Assembly: GCA_903860975.1 (NCBI GenBank) | Contig: CAIOSI010000016.1 | Coordinates: 124,001 to 188,000, forward strand | From: an uncultured Alphaproteobacteria bacterium | GTDB lineage: Bacteria > Pseudomonadota > Alphaproteobacteria > Caulobacterales > Caulobacteraceae | Direction: 5' to 3' | DNA: 64,000 nucleotides | Part shown: positions 43,317 to 50,740 of the stretch, in pieces | Numbering within the stretch: position 1 is the stretch's first letter | How the letters are laid out: every line of letters starts with the position of its first letter | The notes under the pieces: generated by a model | The model's input: the letters and a program-made list of their open reading frames with translations, nothing else | The model's database searches: none | What the model was told of the DNA's origin: nothing | Made by a program: the position numbers and the translations under genes

Positions 43317-44120
43317 TTGAGTCTGCTAGCTCGCCTCGCGCCACATCTGCCCTACATCCGTCGCTACGCCCGCGCCCTCACCGGCGACCAGACCACGGGT
43401 GATCACTATGTCCGCGTTGCGCTTGAGGCACTTGCAGCGGGCGACCGCACGCTGGAGACCAGCCTGACGCCGCGGGTGGCGCTCTATCAGGTCTTCCATG
43501 CCATCTGGTGTTCCTCTGGTGCCCAACTCGAGGCCCCGCGTGGCGATGAGTACCTTCAGGTGGACGACACGACCCGTCGCCTGATGGGTATAGCACCCCC
43601 GTCCCGCCAGGCGTTTTTGCTGACCGCGCTCGAGGGCTTTACGCCATCAGAAGCTTCCCAAATTCTTGGGTGTGACTTTGGGGAGGTCGAGCGGCTGATC
43701 TCCGAGGCGCAACGCGAGATCGATGCGGAGCTGGCCACTGAGGTTTTGATTATTGAGGACGAGCCCGTGATCGCCGCCGACATCGAGGCGCTGGTTAAGG
43801 AACTTGGACACACGGTTGTCGACATCGCCGCGACCCGCGCCGAGGCTGTGGAAGCGGTCGCGCGTCACACACCAGGGCTCATACTCGCCGATATCCAACT
43901 CGCCGACGGGTCATCTGGCATTGACGCGGTGAAGGACATCTTAGGACGTTTCAATGTGCCGGTGATCTTCATCACCGCCTTTCCAGAACGCTTGCTGACG
44001 GGCGAGCGTCCGGAGCCCACGTTCCTCATCACCAAGCCATTCCAACCGGAGACGGTTAAAGCCGCCATCGGTCAGGCGTTGTTCTTCCATCCGCGTAAGG
44101 CGTCCAGACACGCCGCCTAG
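43317..44120 (+). CDS. phyR: PhyR, anti-anti-sigma response regulator
   Basis: 267 residues from TTG 43317, chosen because the strong site GGGAGGGG lies 9 bases upstream; an open ATG at 43233 gives an unlikely N terminus. Residues 1-130 mimic a sigma factor (LAPHLPYIRRYARALTGDQTTGDHYVRVALEAL, then FLLTALEGFTPSEASQILG), and residues 143-267 are a receiver domain (VLIIEDEPVIAADIEAL, phospho-Asp 192 in ILADIQLADGSSGIDAV, Lys in FLITKPFQPETV). When phosphorylated, PhyR captures NepR and frees EcfG. Confidence 0.96.
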   Translation: MSLLARLAPHLPYIRRYARALTGDQTTGDHYVRVALEALAAGDRTLETSLTPRVALYQVFHAIWCSSGAQLEAPRGDEYLQVDDTTRRLMGIAPPSRQAFLLTALEGFTPSEASQILGCDFGEVERLISEAQREIDAELATEVLIIEDEPVIAADIEALVKELGHTVVDIAATRAEAVEAVARHTPGLILADIQLADGSSGIDAVKDILGRFNVPVIFITAFPERLLTGERPEPTFLITKPFQPETVKAAIGQALFFHPRKASRHAA

Positions 44121-44125
44121 GTGTC

Positions 44126-44150
44126 GGAACGCCGAGACTAGGTTCTCGTT
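44126..44150 (+). promoter_or_regulatory. EcfG promoter of the DUF1328 gene at 44203
   Basis: Plus strand GGAAC (44126-44130), 16-bp spacer, CGTT (44147-44150). It begins 6 bases after the phyR stop codon and is 53 bases before the DUF1328 start. The hairpin at 44155-44188 lies between it and the gene. Confidence 0.9.
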
Positions 44151-44154
44151 TGAG

Positions 44155-44188
44155 AAAAGACGTCGCGGCGATCACGGCGTCTTTTTTT
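44155..44188 (+). terminator. Hairpin with T run after phyR, located between an EcfG promoter and its gene
   Basis: AAAAGACG (44155-44162) pairs with CGTCTTTT (44178-44185) and a 7-T run ends at 44188. By position it could terminate phyR transcription, but it begins at about the predicted start point of the EcfG transcript, so it would also form at the very 5' end of the DUF1328 mRNA, right before its ribosome site GGGAG (44190-44194). Confidence 0.6.
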
Positions 44189-44202
44189 CGGGAGAAATGT
44201 CG

Positions 44203-44376
44203 ATGCTCAGCTGGGCTTTGGTTTTTGCAGTTCTGGCGATTGTCGCCGGCTTCCTGGGTTTCGTCGGCCTGGCAGGCCTGGCGGCGACCATCGCGCGGGT
44301 TTGTTTCGTGATCTTTTTGGTGCTGTTGGTCGTTGGCTTTATTTTGCGAGCGGTGCGCGGCCAATCCGTCGTCTAG
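44203..44376 (+). CDS. DUF1328 family small membrane protein
   Basis: 57 residues: MLSWALVFAVLAIVAGFLGF then GLAGLAATIARVCFVIFLVLL, two membrane helices with Gly/Ala packing, ending RAVRGQSVV. The family (YtjA type) is widespread and stress-induced in alphaproteobacteria; function unknown. ATG 44203 has GGGAG 8 bases upstream; ATG 44197 is too close to it. EcfG-controlled by its promoter match. Paralogue of 44969-45145. Confidence 0.9.
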   Translation: MLSWALVFAVLAIVAGFLGFVGLAGLAATIARVCFVIFLVLLVVGFILRAVRGQSVV

Positions 44377-44968
44377 ATCCCTTCGCCATTTGCCAAATGA
44401 GCGCGGCGATCACGCTCGGGAAAATCCAAAAACGGCACAAAAACAATTCTATCGTGGATGTCAGAGGCTCTGATCACGATGAACCAGACCTTGAAAAAGG
44501 TTCGCTTGCTTCGGAACGCAATGGCCATGTGCGAGTTCTTGGGGGTGCGGAGGCGGCCACGCCCCCCGGCTTGAAGACTGGCTCCCCCACCAGTCTGCCG
44601 TCTCCGCACGGCTCATGTTTCTCGATTTGGCACCTTCGGGAACCAAAGATGGCGCGTCCTGGTTTGCCCAATCGAGACTGAGCTCCTGCCTTCAGTTCGC
44701 CTAAAGTTGCACGACCACGTCGGCGCGCGGAGTTCGCCGTCTCGACTTTTCCTCGCCGCGGGTCGCGGCCGTCTGGCTTGTCGCCAAGATCTCGAATTCT
44801 GTTGCCGGCAAGCCCTGAGCCCGAAGCTCCCCGAGTTTGCTTCGACCGCTCCGCTGGAGCGGGTCAAGTTCAGTCCATCGATGCGGCGATCGCGACAAGG
44901 GCGAGCGCGCCAACCGTTGCGGCGCCGAACGCGGCGCACGCCGTGCCGACGGCTCTGCGCCTTCGGAA
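44377..44968. other. Gene-free interval inside the stress cluster
   Basis: About 590 bases between convergent DUF1328 genes. Open frames exist on both strands, but none has a credible start with recognisable protein. A 7-bp stem (AGACTGG, 44575-44581; CCAGTCT, 44590-44596) is present, without a T run. On the minus strand, directly beyond the 44969 stop, a hydrophobic frame without start codon (RRAVGTACAAFGAATVGALA in part) suggests vestiges of another small membrane gene. Confidence 0.4.
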
Positions 44969-45145
44969 TTAAAGCGTTGTTCCTCGGCCCCGCAGGAAGT
45001 TCATGATCAGTGACACCACAAACAGCGCAAGGAACACGTAGAAAGCGATCTTAGCGATACCGATCGCTGTTCCGGCGATCGCGGTGAAGCCTAGGACGCC
45101 AGCGATCAACGCGACCACCAGGAAAGTCAGAGCCCAGCCAAGCAT
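44969..45145 (-). CDS. DUF1328 family small membrane protein
   Basis: 58 residues from ATG 45145: [25 protein letters not shown], then [29 protein letters not shown]. Two membrane helices, closer to the classical DUF1328 pattern than its paralogue at 44203. A perfect EcfG promoter with a 17-bp spacer lies about 46 bases upstream. Function unknown; likely membrane adaptation in stress. Confidence 0.92.
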   Translation of the reverse strand: MLGWALTFLVVALIAGVLGFTAIAGTAIGIAKIAFYVFLALFVVSLIMNFLRGRGTTL

Positions 45146-45190
45146 TCGGGTTTCTCCATCTGCGCCGCAATCGGCGCTGCTGGCCAATCG

Positions 45191-45216
45191 AACGCGGAGG
45201 CGCGAACAATCGTTCC
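45191..45216 (-). promoter_or_regulatory. EcfG promoter of the DUF1328 gene at 44969
   Basis: Minus strand GGAAC (45216-45212), 17-bp spacer, CGTT (45194-45191). It sits in the 74-base gap after the holin-like gene's stop codon. Confidence 0.88.
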
Positions 45217-45219
45217 CAT

Positions 45220-45621
45220 TTAGGGCTTCGGCGGCGGTGGACCTGGCGCGAACGCCGCAGCGATGATCGCCGTGAGTATCCGCGGGTTCTTAATGGCCAT
45301 CGTGATGGCGGCCGCAGCCGCGGCTGTTACGGCGCCTGTCGCCAGCAAGGGGCGCGCTCGCGCTAACTCTATGAGCTTGGCGGCTAATGTTTGAGGCTCG
45401 TCCTTCATGGGCGTCGGCCGCGCTCTGCGCGTCGCGACTAGGGCAATGATCAGGGCGATCACCGCGACAATACCCGCCACAGCGGCAGAGGCCCAAGCTG
45501 GACCTATATTGTCGCGCAGGCCCGCGTAGATCGCAAATGCGAGCGCGACCATGCAGATGCCCGCCGCCGCCGCAATGGCGGCGCAGGCGGCGATCAGGCC
45601 GACGAGTTTCCTGAAGATCAC
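45220..45621 (-). CDS. Holin-like/DUF1469-type membrane protein, unknown function
   Basis: 133 residues. Two N-terminal membrane helices (about 5-30 and 42-64), a charged stretch ([27 protein letters not shown]) and a third hydrophobic, Ala-rich segment, ending in a Pro tail PGPPPPKP. This layout resembles the phage-holin superfamily 6 (YqjE-like) proteins that commonly partner DUF883 proteins, as yqjE does with yqjD. It starts 23 bases after the DUF883 stop, so both come from the EcfG promoter at 46025-46049. Confidence 0.72.
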   Translation of the reverse strand: MIFRKLVGLIAACAAIAAAAGICMVALAFAIYAGLRDNIGPAWASAAVAGIVAVIALIIALVATRRARPTPMKDEPQTLAAKLIELARARPLLATGAVTAAAAAAITMAIKNPRILTAIIAAAFAPGPPPPKP

Positions 45622-45644
45622 AGGGGCCCGGATCGCTGGCGCGC

Positions 45645-45974
45645 TCAGCGGCGCGGAGATGCGGCGGCGGCCAACAGCAGCCCGATCAGGACGCCCACAC
45701 CCAGGGCTGCGCCTGTGGCGGCCAGCGGACGTTCGCGCACCCGTTCGGTCATATACTGCTGGGCCTGATCCATCTGTTCGCCGGCCGTATCAGAATAGGC
45801 TCGACTTTGCGCCCGTAGCTGTTCGATGCCTTCGCTCAAAGCGCGCTCGATGCGTTTGGCGGCCTCGGCGAACGAGCGCTGCGCTTCGGCGGAGAGCTTG
45901 GTCGCGCTTTCAGTTGCGGAGTTGACCGCGGCCTTGGTCTCGTCGGCGGCGTAGTCAACGCTGTTCGCGGGCAT
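45645..45974 (-). CDS. DUF883 (ElaB/YqjD-like) stress protein
   Basis: 109 residues. An amphipathic Ala/Glu/Lys-rich helical region (about 5-80, KAAVNSATESATKLSAEAQR in part) precedes a C-terminal membrane anchor AATGAALGVGVLIGLLLAAA. This is the plan of ElaB/YqjD proteins, known in E. coli to bind stationary-phase ribosomes at the membrane under stress sigma factor control. Here the controlling sigma is EcfG by promoter match. Forms an operon with the holin-like gene. Confidence 0.85.
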   Translation of the reverse strand: MPANSVDYAADETKAAVNSATESATKLSAEAQRSFAEAAKRIERALSEGIEQLRAQSRAYSDTAGEQMDQAQQYMTERVRERPLAATGAALGVGVLIGLLLAAAASPRR

Positions 45975-46024
45975 GGGAAGATCTCCGAAATGTGGCCCGG
46001 CGCGCGGCCGGGATATCTGAGCGG

Positions 46025-46049
46025 AACGCTGACCACCTTAGCCGGTTCC
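46025..46049 (-). promoter_or_regulatory. EcfG promoter of the DUF883 operon
   Basis: Minus strand GGAAC (46049-46045), 16-bp spacer, CGTT (46028-46025), 50 bases before the DUF883 start. The plus strand of the same site reads GGAAC (46023-46027), 16 bases, GGTT (46044-46047), a one-mismatch EcfG promoter facing the hybrid kinase gene. Confidence 0.9.
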
Positions 46050-46151
46050 AGACCTCGCCGCAAAGTCATGGCGTTGAGTCTTTCCTGGCCGATCGCAAAG
46101 GTGGCGACAGTTCCTGTCGCGATCTGACGTTCGGCATCCTATGTTTGACAG

Positions 46152-47582
46152 ATGACGCAAGGTGACCTCAGCCGCCGCGACAAGCATCGCCTCCTGGAGC
46201 GAGCACTCGAAGTTGCGGGCATCGGCGAGTTCGAATGGGATGTCGTCAGTGGTGTTTTCGTCGTCAGCGAGCGCATGGCTGCGATCACCGGGCTGGCGGC
46301 GGGCTCCATGCCGGCCAACACGATCAGCGACTTTGAACGCCTCATCCATTCTGACGATCTGGCGGGATTTCGGGACTTCAAGGCGCGTCAACCTTCAGCG
46401 GGCGGCGTCTACGAATTCGAAGTCCGGTGCATTCGGCCCAGTGATGGGCGCACGGTTTGGGTGCGCGTCATTGGTGTCGTCAATCGGGGCCCCGACGGGC
46501 AAGCGCAAAATGCGACGGGCATCGTCAGTGACATCACCGAACGCAAACTCGAGGAGCAGCAGCGCCAGACGCTTATGGCTGAGCTGGACCACCGCGTTAA
46601 GAACGTGCTGGCTACCGTCCAGTCCCTCGCCACCCAGACGGCGCGCCAGACGACCTCTCTGGAGATTTTTCTGCAGAAGTTCGGTGGCCGTCTGAAGGCT
46701 ATGGCCTCCGCAAATGAACTGCTCACCGCCGCCCGTTGGCGTGGCGCGGCCATTGACCATTTGGTTGCAGCTGAGTTGGGCTCGCTGGCTCCAGTCCAAA
46801 CGGCTTGGGAGGGTCCTGAGCTCTTCCTGACGCCGCGAGCTGCCAATGCGCTTGCGCTGGGGCTACACGAGCTGGCCGCCAATGCGGTGAGATATGGCGC
46901 GCTTTCGGTGGAAACGGGTCGGGTCAACGTTAAATGGACGCGCCTGGCAGATGGCGGCTTCCAGCTCACCTGGACCGAAAGCGGCGGGCCGACCGTAAAG
47001 TCACCGGTCCGCAGAGGCTTCGGCTCGACACTGCTGGAACAAGTCACCAGCCGCGAGCTCAACGGCGAGACGATCATTGAGCCTCGTCCGGCGGGCGTCG
47101 TGGCGAAACTCCGCGCGGGTCCGGCAACGGTGGTCCCGCGGCCTGAAACCGTGCCTGATGCGCCGAAGCCGCGGGTGGTTGAGACTGTTGCGCCCTTCAG
47201 CGGCGGCTCAAATTTGCGGGGCGCGCGCGTGCTGATCGTCGAAGACGCGGTCCTTTTGGCGATGGAACTGGAGATGGGCCTGTCGGAAGCCGGTGCGGTG
47301 ATCATCGGTCCGGCTTACGAACTGGAGGATGCCACGGCGCTGCTGGACCAGCAGATTGACGCCGCAGTCCTCGACGCCAACTTGAACGGCCACGCGGTTA
47401 CACCGATCGCTGAGGTGTTGGCGGCCCGCAAAATCCCTTTCGTTTTTGCGACGGGCTATGGCGAGACGGTTGGCGCGCTCGGCCGGTTCGACGCCCCGAT
47501 GATCCGTAAGCCCTATGACGTGACTGAGGTCGCAGCGGCTCTTGCGGAACTGCTTAAGGTCAAGACGTCGCACCCAAAATAG
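46152..47582 (+). CDS. Hybrid HWE-family histidine kinase with PAS and C-terminal receiver domain
   Basis: 476 residues, soluble. PAS domain (about 17-130, GIGEFEWDVVSGVFVVSERM to ATGIVSDITERK), HWE kinase with phospho-His in LMAELDHRVKNVLATVQSLA (about residue 147), the ATPase part ANALALGLHELAANAVRYGALS and WTESGGP, then a receiver (VLIVEDAVLLAMELEMGL, VLDANLNGHAV, Lys in MIRKPYDV). Such kinases often adjust PhyR phosphorylation. A possible EcfG promoter (GGAAC-16-GGTT) reads toward it from the shared site at 46023-46049. Confidence 0.92.
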   Translation: MTQGDLSRRDKHRLLERALEVAGIGEFEWDVVSGVFVVSERMAAITGLAAGSMPANTISDFERLIHSDDLAGFRDFKARQPSAGGVYEFEVRCIRPSDGRTVWVRVIGVVNRGPDGQAQNATGIVSDITERKLEEQQRQTLMAELDHRVKNVLATVQSLATQTARQTTSLEIFLQKFGGRLKAMASANELLTAARWRGAAIDHLVAAELGSLAPVQTAWEGPELFLTPRAANALALGLHELAANAVRYGALSVETGRVNVKWTRLADGGFQLTWTESGGPTVKSPVRRGFGSTLLEQVTSRELNGETIIEPRPAGVVAKLRAGPATVVPRPETVPDAPKPRVVETVAPFSGGSNLRGARVLIVEDAVLLAMELEMGLSEAGAVIIGPAYELEDATALLDQQIDAAVLDANLNGHAVTPIAEVLAARKIPFVFATGYGETVGALGRFDAPMIRKPYDVTEVAAALAELLKVKTSHPK

Positions 47583-47758
47583 GGGCCCTGAGACAAGGCG
47601 CCGCCTCGGCTCATGCAGAACGCCACGATAGAACAGGAGCAGGAGGGCCTGCGGATCTTCGCAGGGGCCAGACCGGTGGCCTAGGGACTTCGCCCGCGTC
47701 AAGCGACCCGACTTCCTCGTGCGGTCCGCGGCCTATGCCGCGGACCGGGCGTATCGCC

Positions 47759-48964
47759 TCAGATCACGCCCGTTGCGCGCAACTGCGCCAGGCGCTCAGG
47801 CGAGCAGCTGGCGCGGGCGCTTAGCACCTCATCGGTATGTTCGCCCAAGGCAGGTCCGGGCCAACGGACTGCGCCCGGCGTTCGTGACAGCTTGGGGAAT
47901 GCATTTTGCATCCGGATCGGACCGAAGACCGGATGCTCGGTGGTAATGATGGCCTCGCGTGCCTGAAACTGCGGGTCTTCCAACATGTCCGGCGCCCGAA
48001 AGACACGGCTCGATGGGACACCCTTCGAACCCAGCAAGGCAAGAAGGTCGGCCAGGGCGAAGCCTGAGGTCCAGTCCGCGATGATCGCATCGAGTTCGGC
48101 CTGGTTCACGCCGCGCGCGGCATGGTCGACAAATTTCGGATCTATCTTCAGATCGTCCCGGCCCATGGCCTCTGTCAGACGGGCGAAGACGGTATCGCCG
48201 TTGCCGCCAATCAAAATCATGTCGCCCCCGCTGCAGGGGTAGGCGTTAGAGGGGGCAATGCCGGGCAATACTGAGCCTGACCGCTCGCGGACATAGCCTG
48301 TGATGTCGTATTCGGTGACCAGGTTTTCCATCACGGCCAGGACGCTCTCATAGAGCGCGGCATCGACAACTTGACCCAGACCCGTTCGCGCCCGCGCGTG
48401 CAGCGCCATGGTGATCCCCATCACCGCATGCATGGCCGCCAGACTATCTCCGATGGAGATGCCCGCCCTGGCCGGTGGCCGGTCGGCCTCGCCAGTCACA
48501 TAGCGCAGGCCACCCATGGCTTCGCCGATCAGACCGTAGCCGGCGCGCGAGGCGTAAGGACCAGACTGACCAAAGCCCGACACCCGCGCCATGATCAGCT
48601 TCGGATTGCTGGCTGCGAGCGCCTCGTAGGAGAGGCCCCATTTTTCCATGGCCCCCGGCCGGAAATTCTCAATAACGATGTCGGCCTGGTCGATCAGCGC
48701 CTTGGCGATGACCTGTCCTTCGGGGGTGCGCAGGTCCAGCCCTACGGACTTCTTGTTCCGTCCAATGACCGGCCACCAAGGTGAGTGGCCTTTGGGCAGG
48801 CTGCGCCCCCATTGGCGCATGGGATCTCCGATCTTGGGATCTTCCAGTTTGATCACCTCCGCGCCGAAATCGCCGAGGATCTGGCCGGCGAAGGGCCCGG
48901 CGATCAGTGAACCCATCTCAATCACCACCAGGTCGGCGAGGGGGCCTTGGTTGGGGACGGGCAT
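47759..48964 (-). CDS. CaiB/BaiF family CoA transferase (family III)
   Basis: 401 residues, normal for the family. MPVPNQGPLADLVVIEMGSLIAGPFAGQILGDFGAEVIKLEDPK in the N-terminal 44 residues is typical, with GLDLRTPEGQVIAKALIDQADIVIENFRPGAM next and a catalytic-Asp region near SIGDSLAAMHAVMGI. These enzymes move CoA between carboxylic acids; the acids cannot be named here. Start ATG 48964. Single gene, 175 bases after the kinase's stop on the opposite strand. Confidence 0.93.
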   Translation of the reverse strand: MPVPNQGPLADLVVIEMGSLIAGPFAGQILGDFGAEVIKLEDPKIGDPMRQWGRSLPKGHSPWWPVIGRNKKSVGLDLRTPEGQVIAKALIDQADIVIENFRPGAMEKWGLSYEALAASNPKLIMARVSGFGQSGPYASRAGYGLIGEAMGGLRYVTGEADRPPARAGISIGDSLAAMHAVMGITMALHARARTGLGQVVDAALYESVLAVMENLVTEYDITGYVRERSGSVLPGIAPSNAYPCSGGDMILIGGNGDTVFARLTEAMGRDDLKIDPKFVDHAARGVNQAELDAIIADWTSGFALADLLALLGSKGVPSSRVFRAPDMLEDPQFQAREAIITTEHPVFGPIRMQNAFPKLSRTPGAVRWPGPALGEHTDEVLSARASCSPERLAQLRATGVI

Positions 48965-49413
48965 GGGATCTCCAGGTCGGGGGAAAGGGTTAAGCAGCCA
49001 GAGCCGCCAGGATGCGGGCTTGTCAATTGCGCGCAGGGCGATCGGTCATCGCTACCGAGGTGAGCAGAGCTTCATCTTGCGGATCTTCAACGGCGCCTTT
49101 CAGGCGCTAGCCGACGTCTGTGGCGTCGACCTGCCGCGTCCAAAGGCCCTGGTCGCGCTGCGGTTTCACCCTCACCGTCTGCCGCTTGCGACCCTATTGA
49201 CTGAGCCCTCGGACACGAGACCGCAAAGCCTGCGGGCAAGGCGAAGGCGCGGGGCTATCGGATTGAGGAACCGAGCTGCAAAGGCGACATCGAAGTTATC
49301 CTGATCGCCAGTGCAAGGCCGCAGGCCACTCCTGATTTTCGCGCCACGGGCGTGGTGCATGTCTTGCGCTGAACCGCTTCACTTCGGCGAGACGCGGGCG
49401 TAAGCGGGCGTTC
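48965..49413. other. Interval with possible remnant coding sequence
   Basis: About 450 bases upstream of the hydrolase gene. A plus-strand frame from 49203 to 49373 reads KPAGKAKARGYRIEEPSCKG then DIEVILIASARPQATPD and ends GVVHVLR-stop, which looks like the end of a real small protein but has an in-frame TGA just before it and no recognisable start. Other frames here are not convincing. A decayed small gene is the best guess. Confidence 0.35.
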
Positions 49414-50094
49414 ATGAGCCAGTATCTCTTCGAACCGCCCGCCGTCGTCACCGTACCTGTCGAAGGGCAAGACGAAATTTTCCCGGTTCGCCGCATCCTC
49501 TGCGTTGGCCGAAACTATGCAGCTCACCGGCGTGAGATGGGGGGAGACGATCGCGACCCGCCATTTTTCTTCGCCAAGCCCGCCGACGCGATCGTGTCGC
49601 CAGGACGTGATGTCGCTTATCCGCCAATGACCTCGAACCTCCATCACGAGATCGAGCTCGTTGTGGCGCTGAAGGCGGGCGGTAAGGCGGTGCCCGTCGA
49701 AAGAGCTCTGGACCTCGTCTTCGGCTATGCGGTGGGCGTCGACTTGACCCGGCGCGACTTGCAGAATGCCGCCAAGGACAAGGGGCAGCCCTGGGAGGCC
49801 TCAAAAGGGTTTGATGAGTCTGCGCCCATCTCTGCCATCAAGCCATGGTCGGGCCCAGCGCCGCAGGGTCGAATTCAGCTCACCGTGAACGGCGACGTAC
49901 GCCAAGACGCCAGCGTGGCGGACATGATCTGGGCGACCCAAGAGATCATCGCCGAAGCCTCAAAGCTCTGGACCCTGGCCGCCGGGGATCTGATCTATAC
50001 GGGCACGCCGGAGGGTGTTGGCCCCTTACGCAGCGGCGACCGGGTCGAGGGTCAGATCGATGGCGTCGGAAAGCTCGCGTTCAAGGTGGCTTGA
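49414..50094 (+). CDS. Fumarylacetoacetate hydrolase family protein (fumarylpyruvate-hydrolase-like)
   Basis: 226 residues. The FAH fold is shown by CVGRNYAAHRREMGGDDRDPPFFFAKPADAIV (about 31-62), metal-binding Glu in YPPMTSNLHHEIELVVALKAGG, GYAVGVDLTRRDLQ, and the C-terminal GDLIYTGTPEGVGPLRSGDRV. This short cytosolic type cleaves fumarylpyruvate or similar 2,4-dioxo acids in gentisate catabolism. Its stop overlaps the start of the isomerase gene (TGATG), which supports a joint ring-cleavage pathway. Confidence 0.93.
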   Translation: MSQYLFEPPAVVTVPVEGQDEIFPVRRILCVGRNYAAHRREMGGDDRDPPFFFAKPADAIVSPGRDVAYPPMTSNLHHEIELVVALKAGGKAVPVERALDLVFGYAVGVDLTRRDLQNAAKDKGQPWEASKGFDESAPISAIKPWSGPAPQGRIQLTVNGDVRQDASVADMIWATQEIIAEASKLWTLAAGDLIYTGTPEGVGPLRSGDRVEGQIDGVGKLAFKVA

Positions 50095-50738
50095 TGAGCT
50101 TGACCCTTTATAGCGCTTGGCAAGCGACGGCACCTTATCGCGTCCGTATCGGACTGGGTTTGAAGGGTGTCGGCTTTGACTACGCGGCGTTGGATCTGAT
50201 CCGTGGCGACCAGCGTACGCCGGCCTATCAGGCTGTGAACCGCCAGAAGCTTACGCCAGCGCTCGATATCGGTGGCGGCCGAATCCTGACCCAGAGTCTG
50301 TCGATTCTGGAGTGGCTGGAGGAGGCGTATCCTGATCCGCCGCTGCTTCCCAAGGCACCGCTGGACCGACAGGCTGTGCGCACCATGGCGCTGATCATCG
50401 CGTCTGATATCCACCCGCTGAACAACGCGCGTGTGGGCCGAAAGCTCAACAAGATGGGGATCGACCAGGCGGGCATCCTTGAGTGGACGCAAGGCTGGAT
50501 CCGAGACGGCTTCGAGGCCATCGAGCCGATGGTCGCCCGATACGGCAAAGGCTTTGCCTTCGGTGAAACACCCACCATCGCCGATTGCTGCCTGATCCCG
50601 CAGATCTATTCCGCGAACCGCTATCAGGTCGATCTGGCGGGCTATCCCGCGATCCGCGCCGTGGCCGAGCGGGCGATGCAGCACCCGGCCTTTCTGGCCG
50701 CCCAACCTAACCAGCAACCCGACGCGGTCACGGCCTAG
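50094..50738 (+). CDS. maiA: Maleylacetoacetate isomerase (zeta-class glutathione transferase)
   Basis: 214 residues from ATG 50094. Thioredoxin-like N domain: LYSAWQATAPYRVRIGLGLKGVGFDY (zeta-class active site is SSCSxR; here QATAPYRVR), NRQKLTPALDIGGGRILTQSLSILEWLEE, then the helical C domain with ASDIHPLNNARVGRKL and ETPTIADCCLIPQIYSANRY. Isomerises maleylacetoacetate or maleylpyruvate using glutathione. Note that the usual active-site Ser/Cys pair is replaced by Ala-Thr-Ala, so efficiency may be altered. Operon with the FAH-type hydrolase. Confidence 0.9.
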   Translation: MSLTLYSAWQATAPYRVRIGLGLKGVGFDYAALDLIRGDQRTPAYQAVNRQKLTPALDIGGGRILTQSLSILEWLEEAYPDPPLLPKAPLDRQAVRTMALIIASDIHPLNNARVGRKLNKMGIDQAGILEWTQGWIRDGFEAIEPMVARYGKGFAFGETPTIADCCLIPQIYSANRYQVDLAGYPAIRAVAERAMQHPAFLAAQPNQQPDAVTA

Positions 50739-50740
50739 CG

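Noticed and set aside
44575..44596. Hairpin AGACTGG/CCAGTCT as a terminator or small RNA
   Set aside because: No T run follows and no promoter is evident; seven base pairs can occur by chance in GC-rich DNA.
49845..50093. Upstream extension of the maleylacetoacetate isomerase frame
   Set aside because: The extension is a basic, motif-free shadow of the FAH-family gene; ATG 50094 overlaps that gene's stop in the usual operon fashion.
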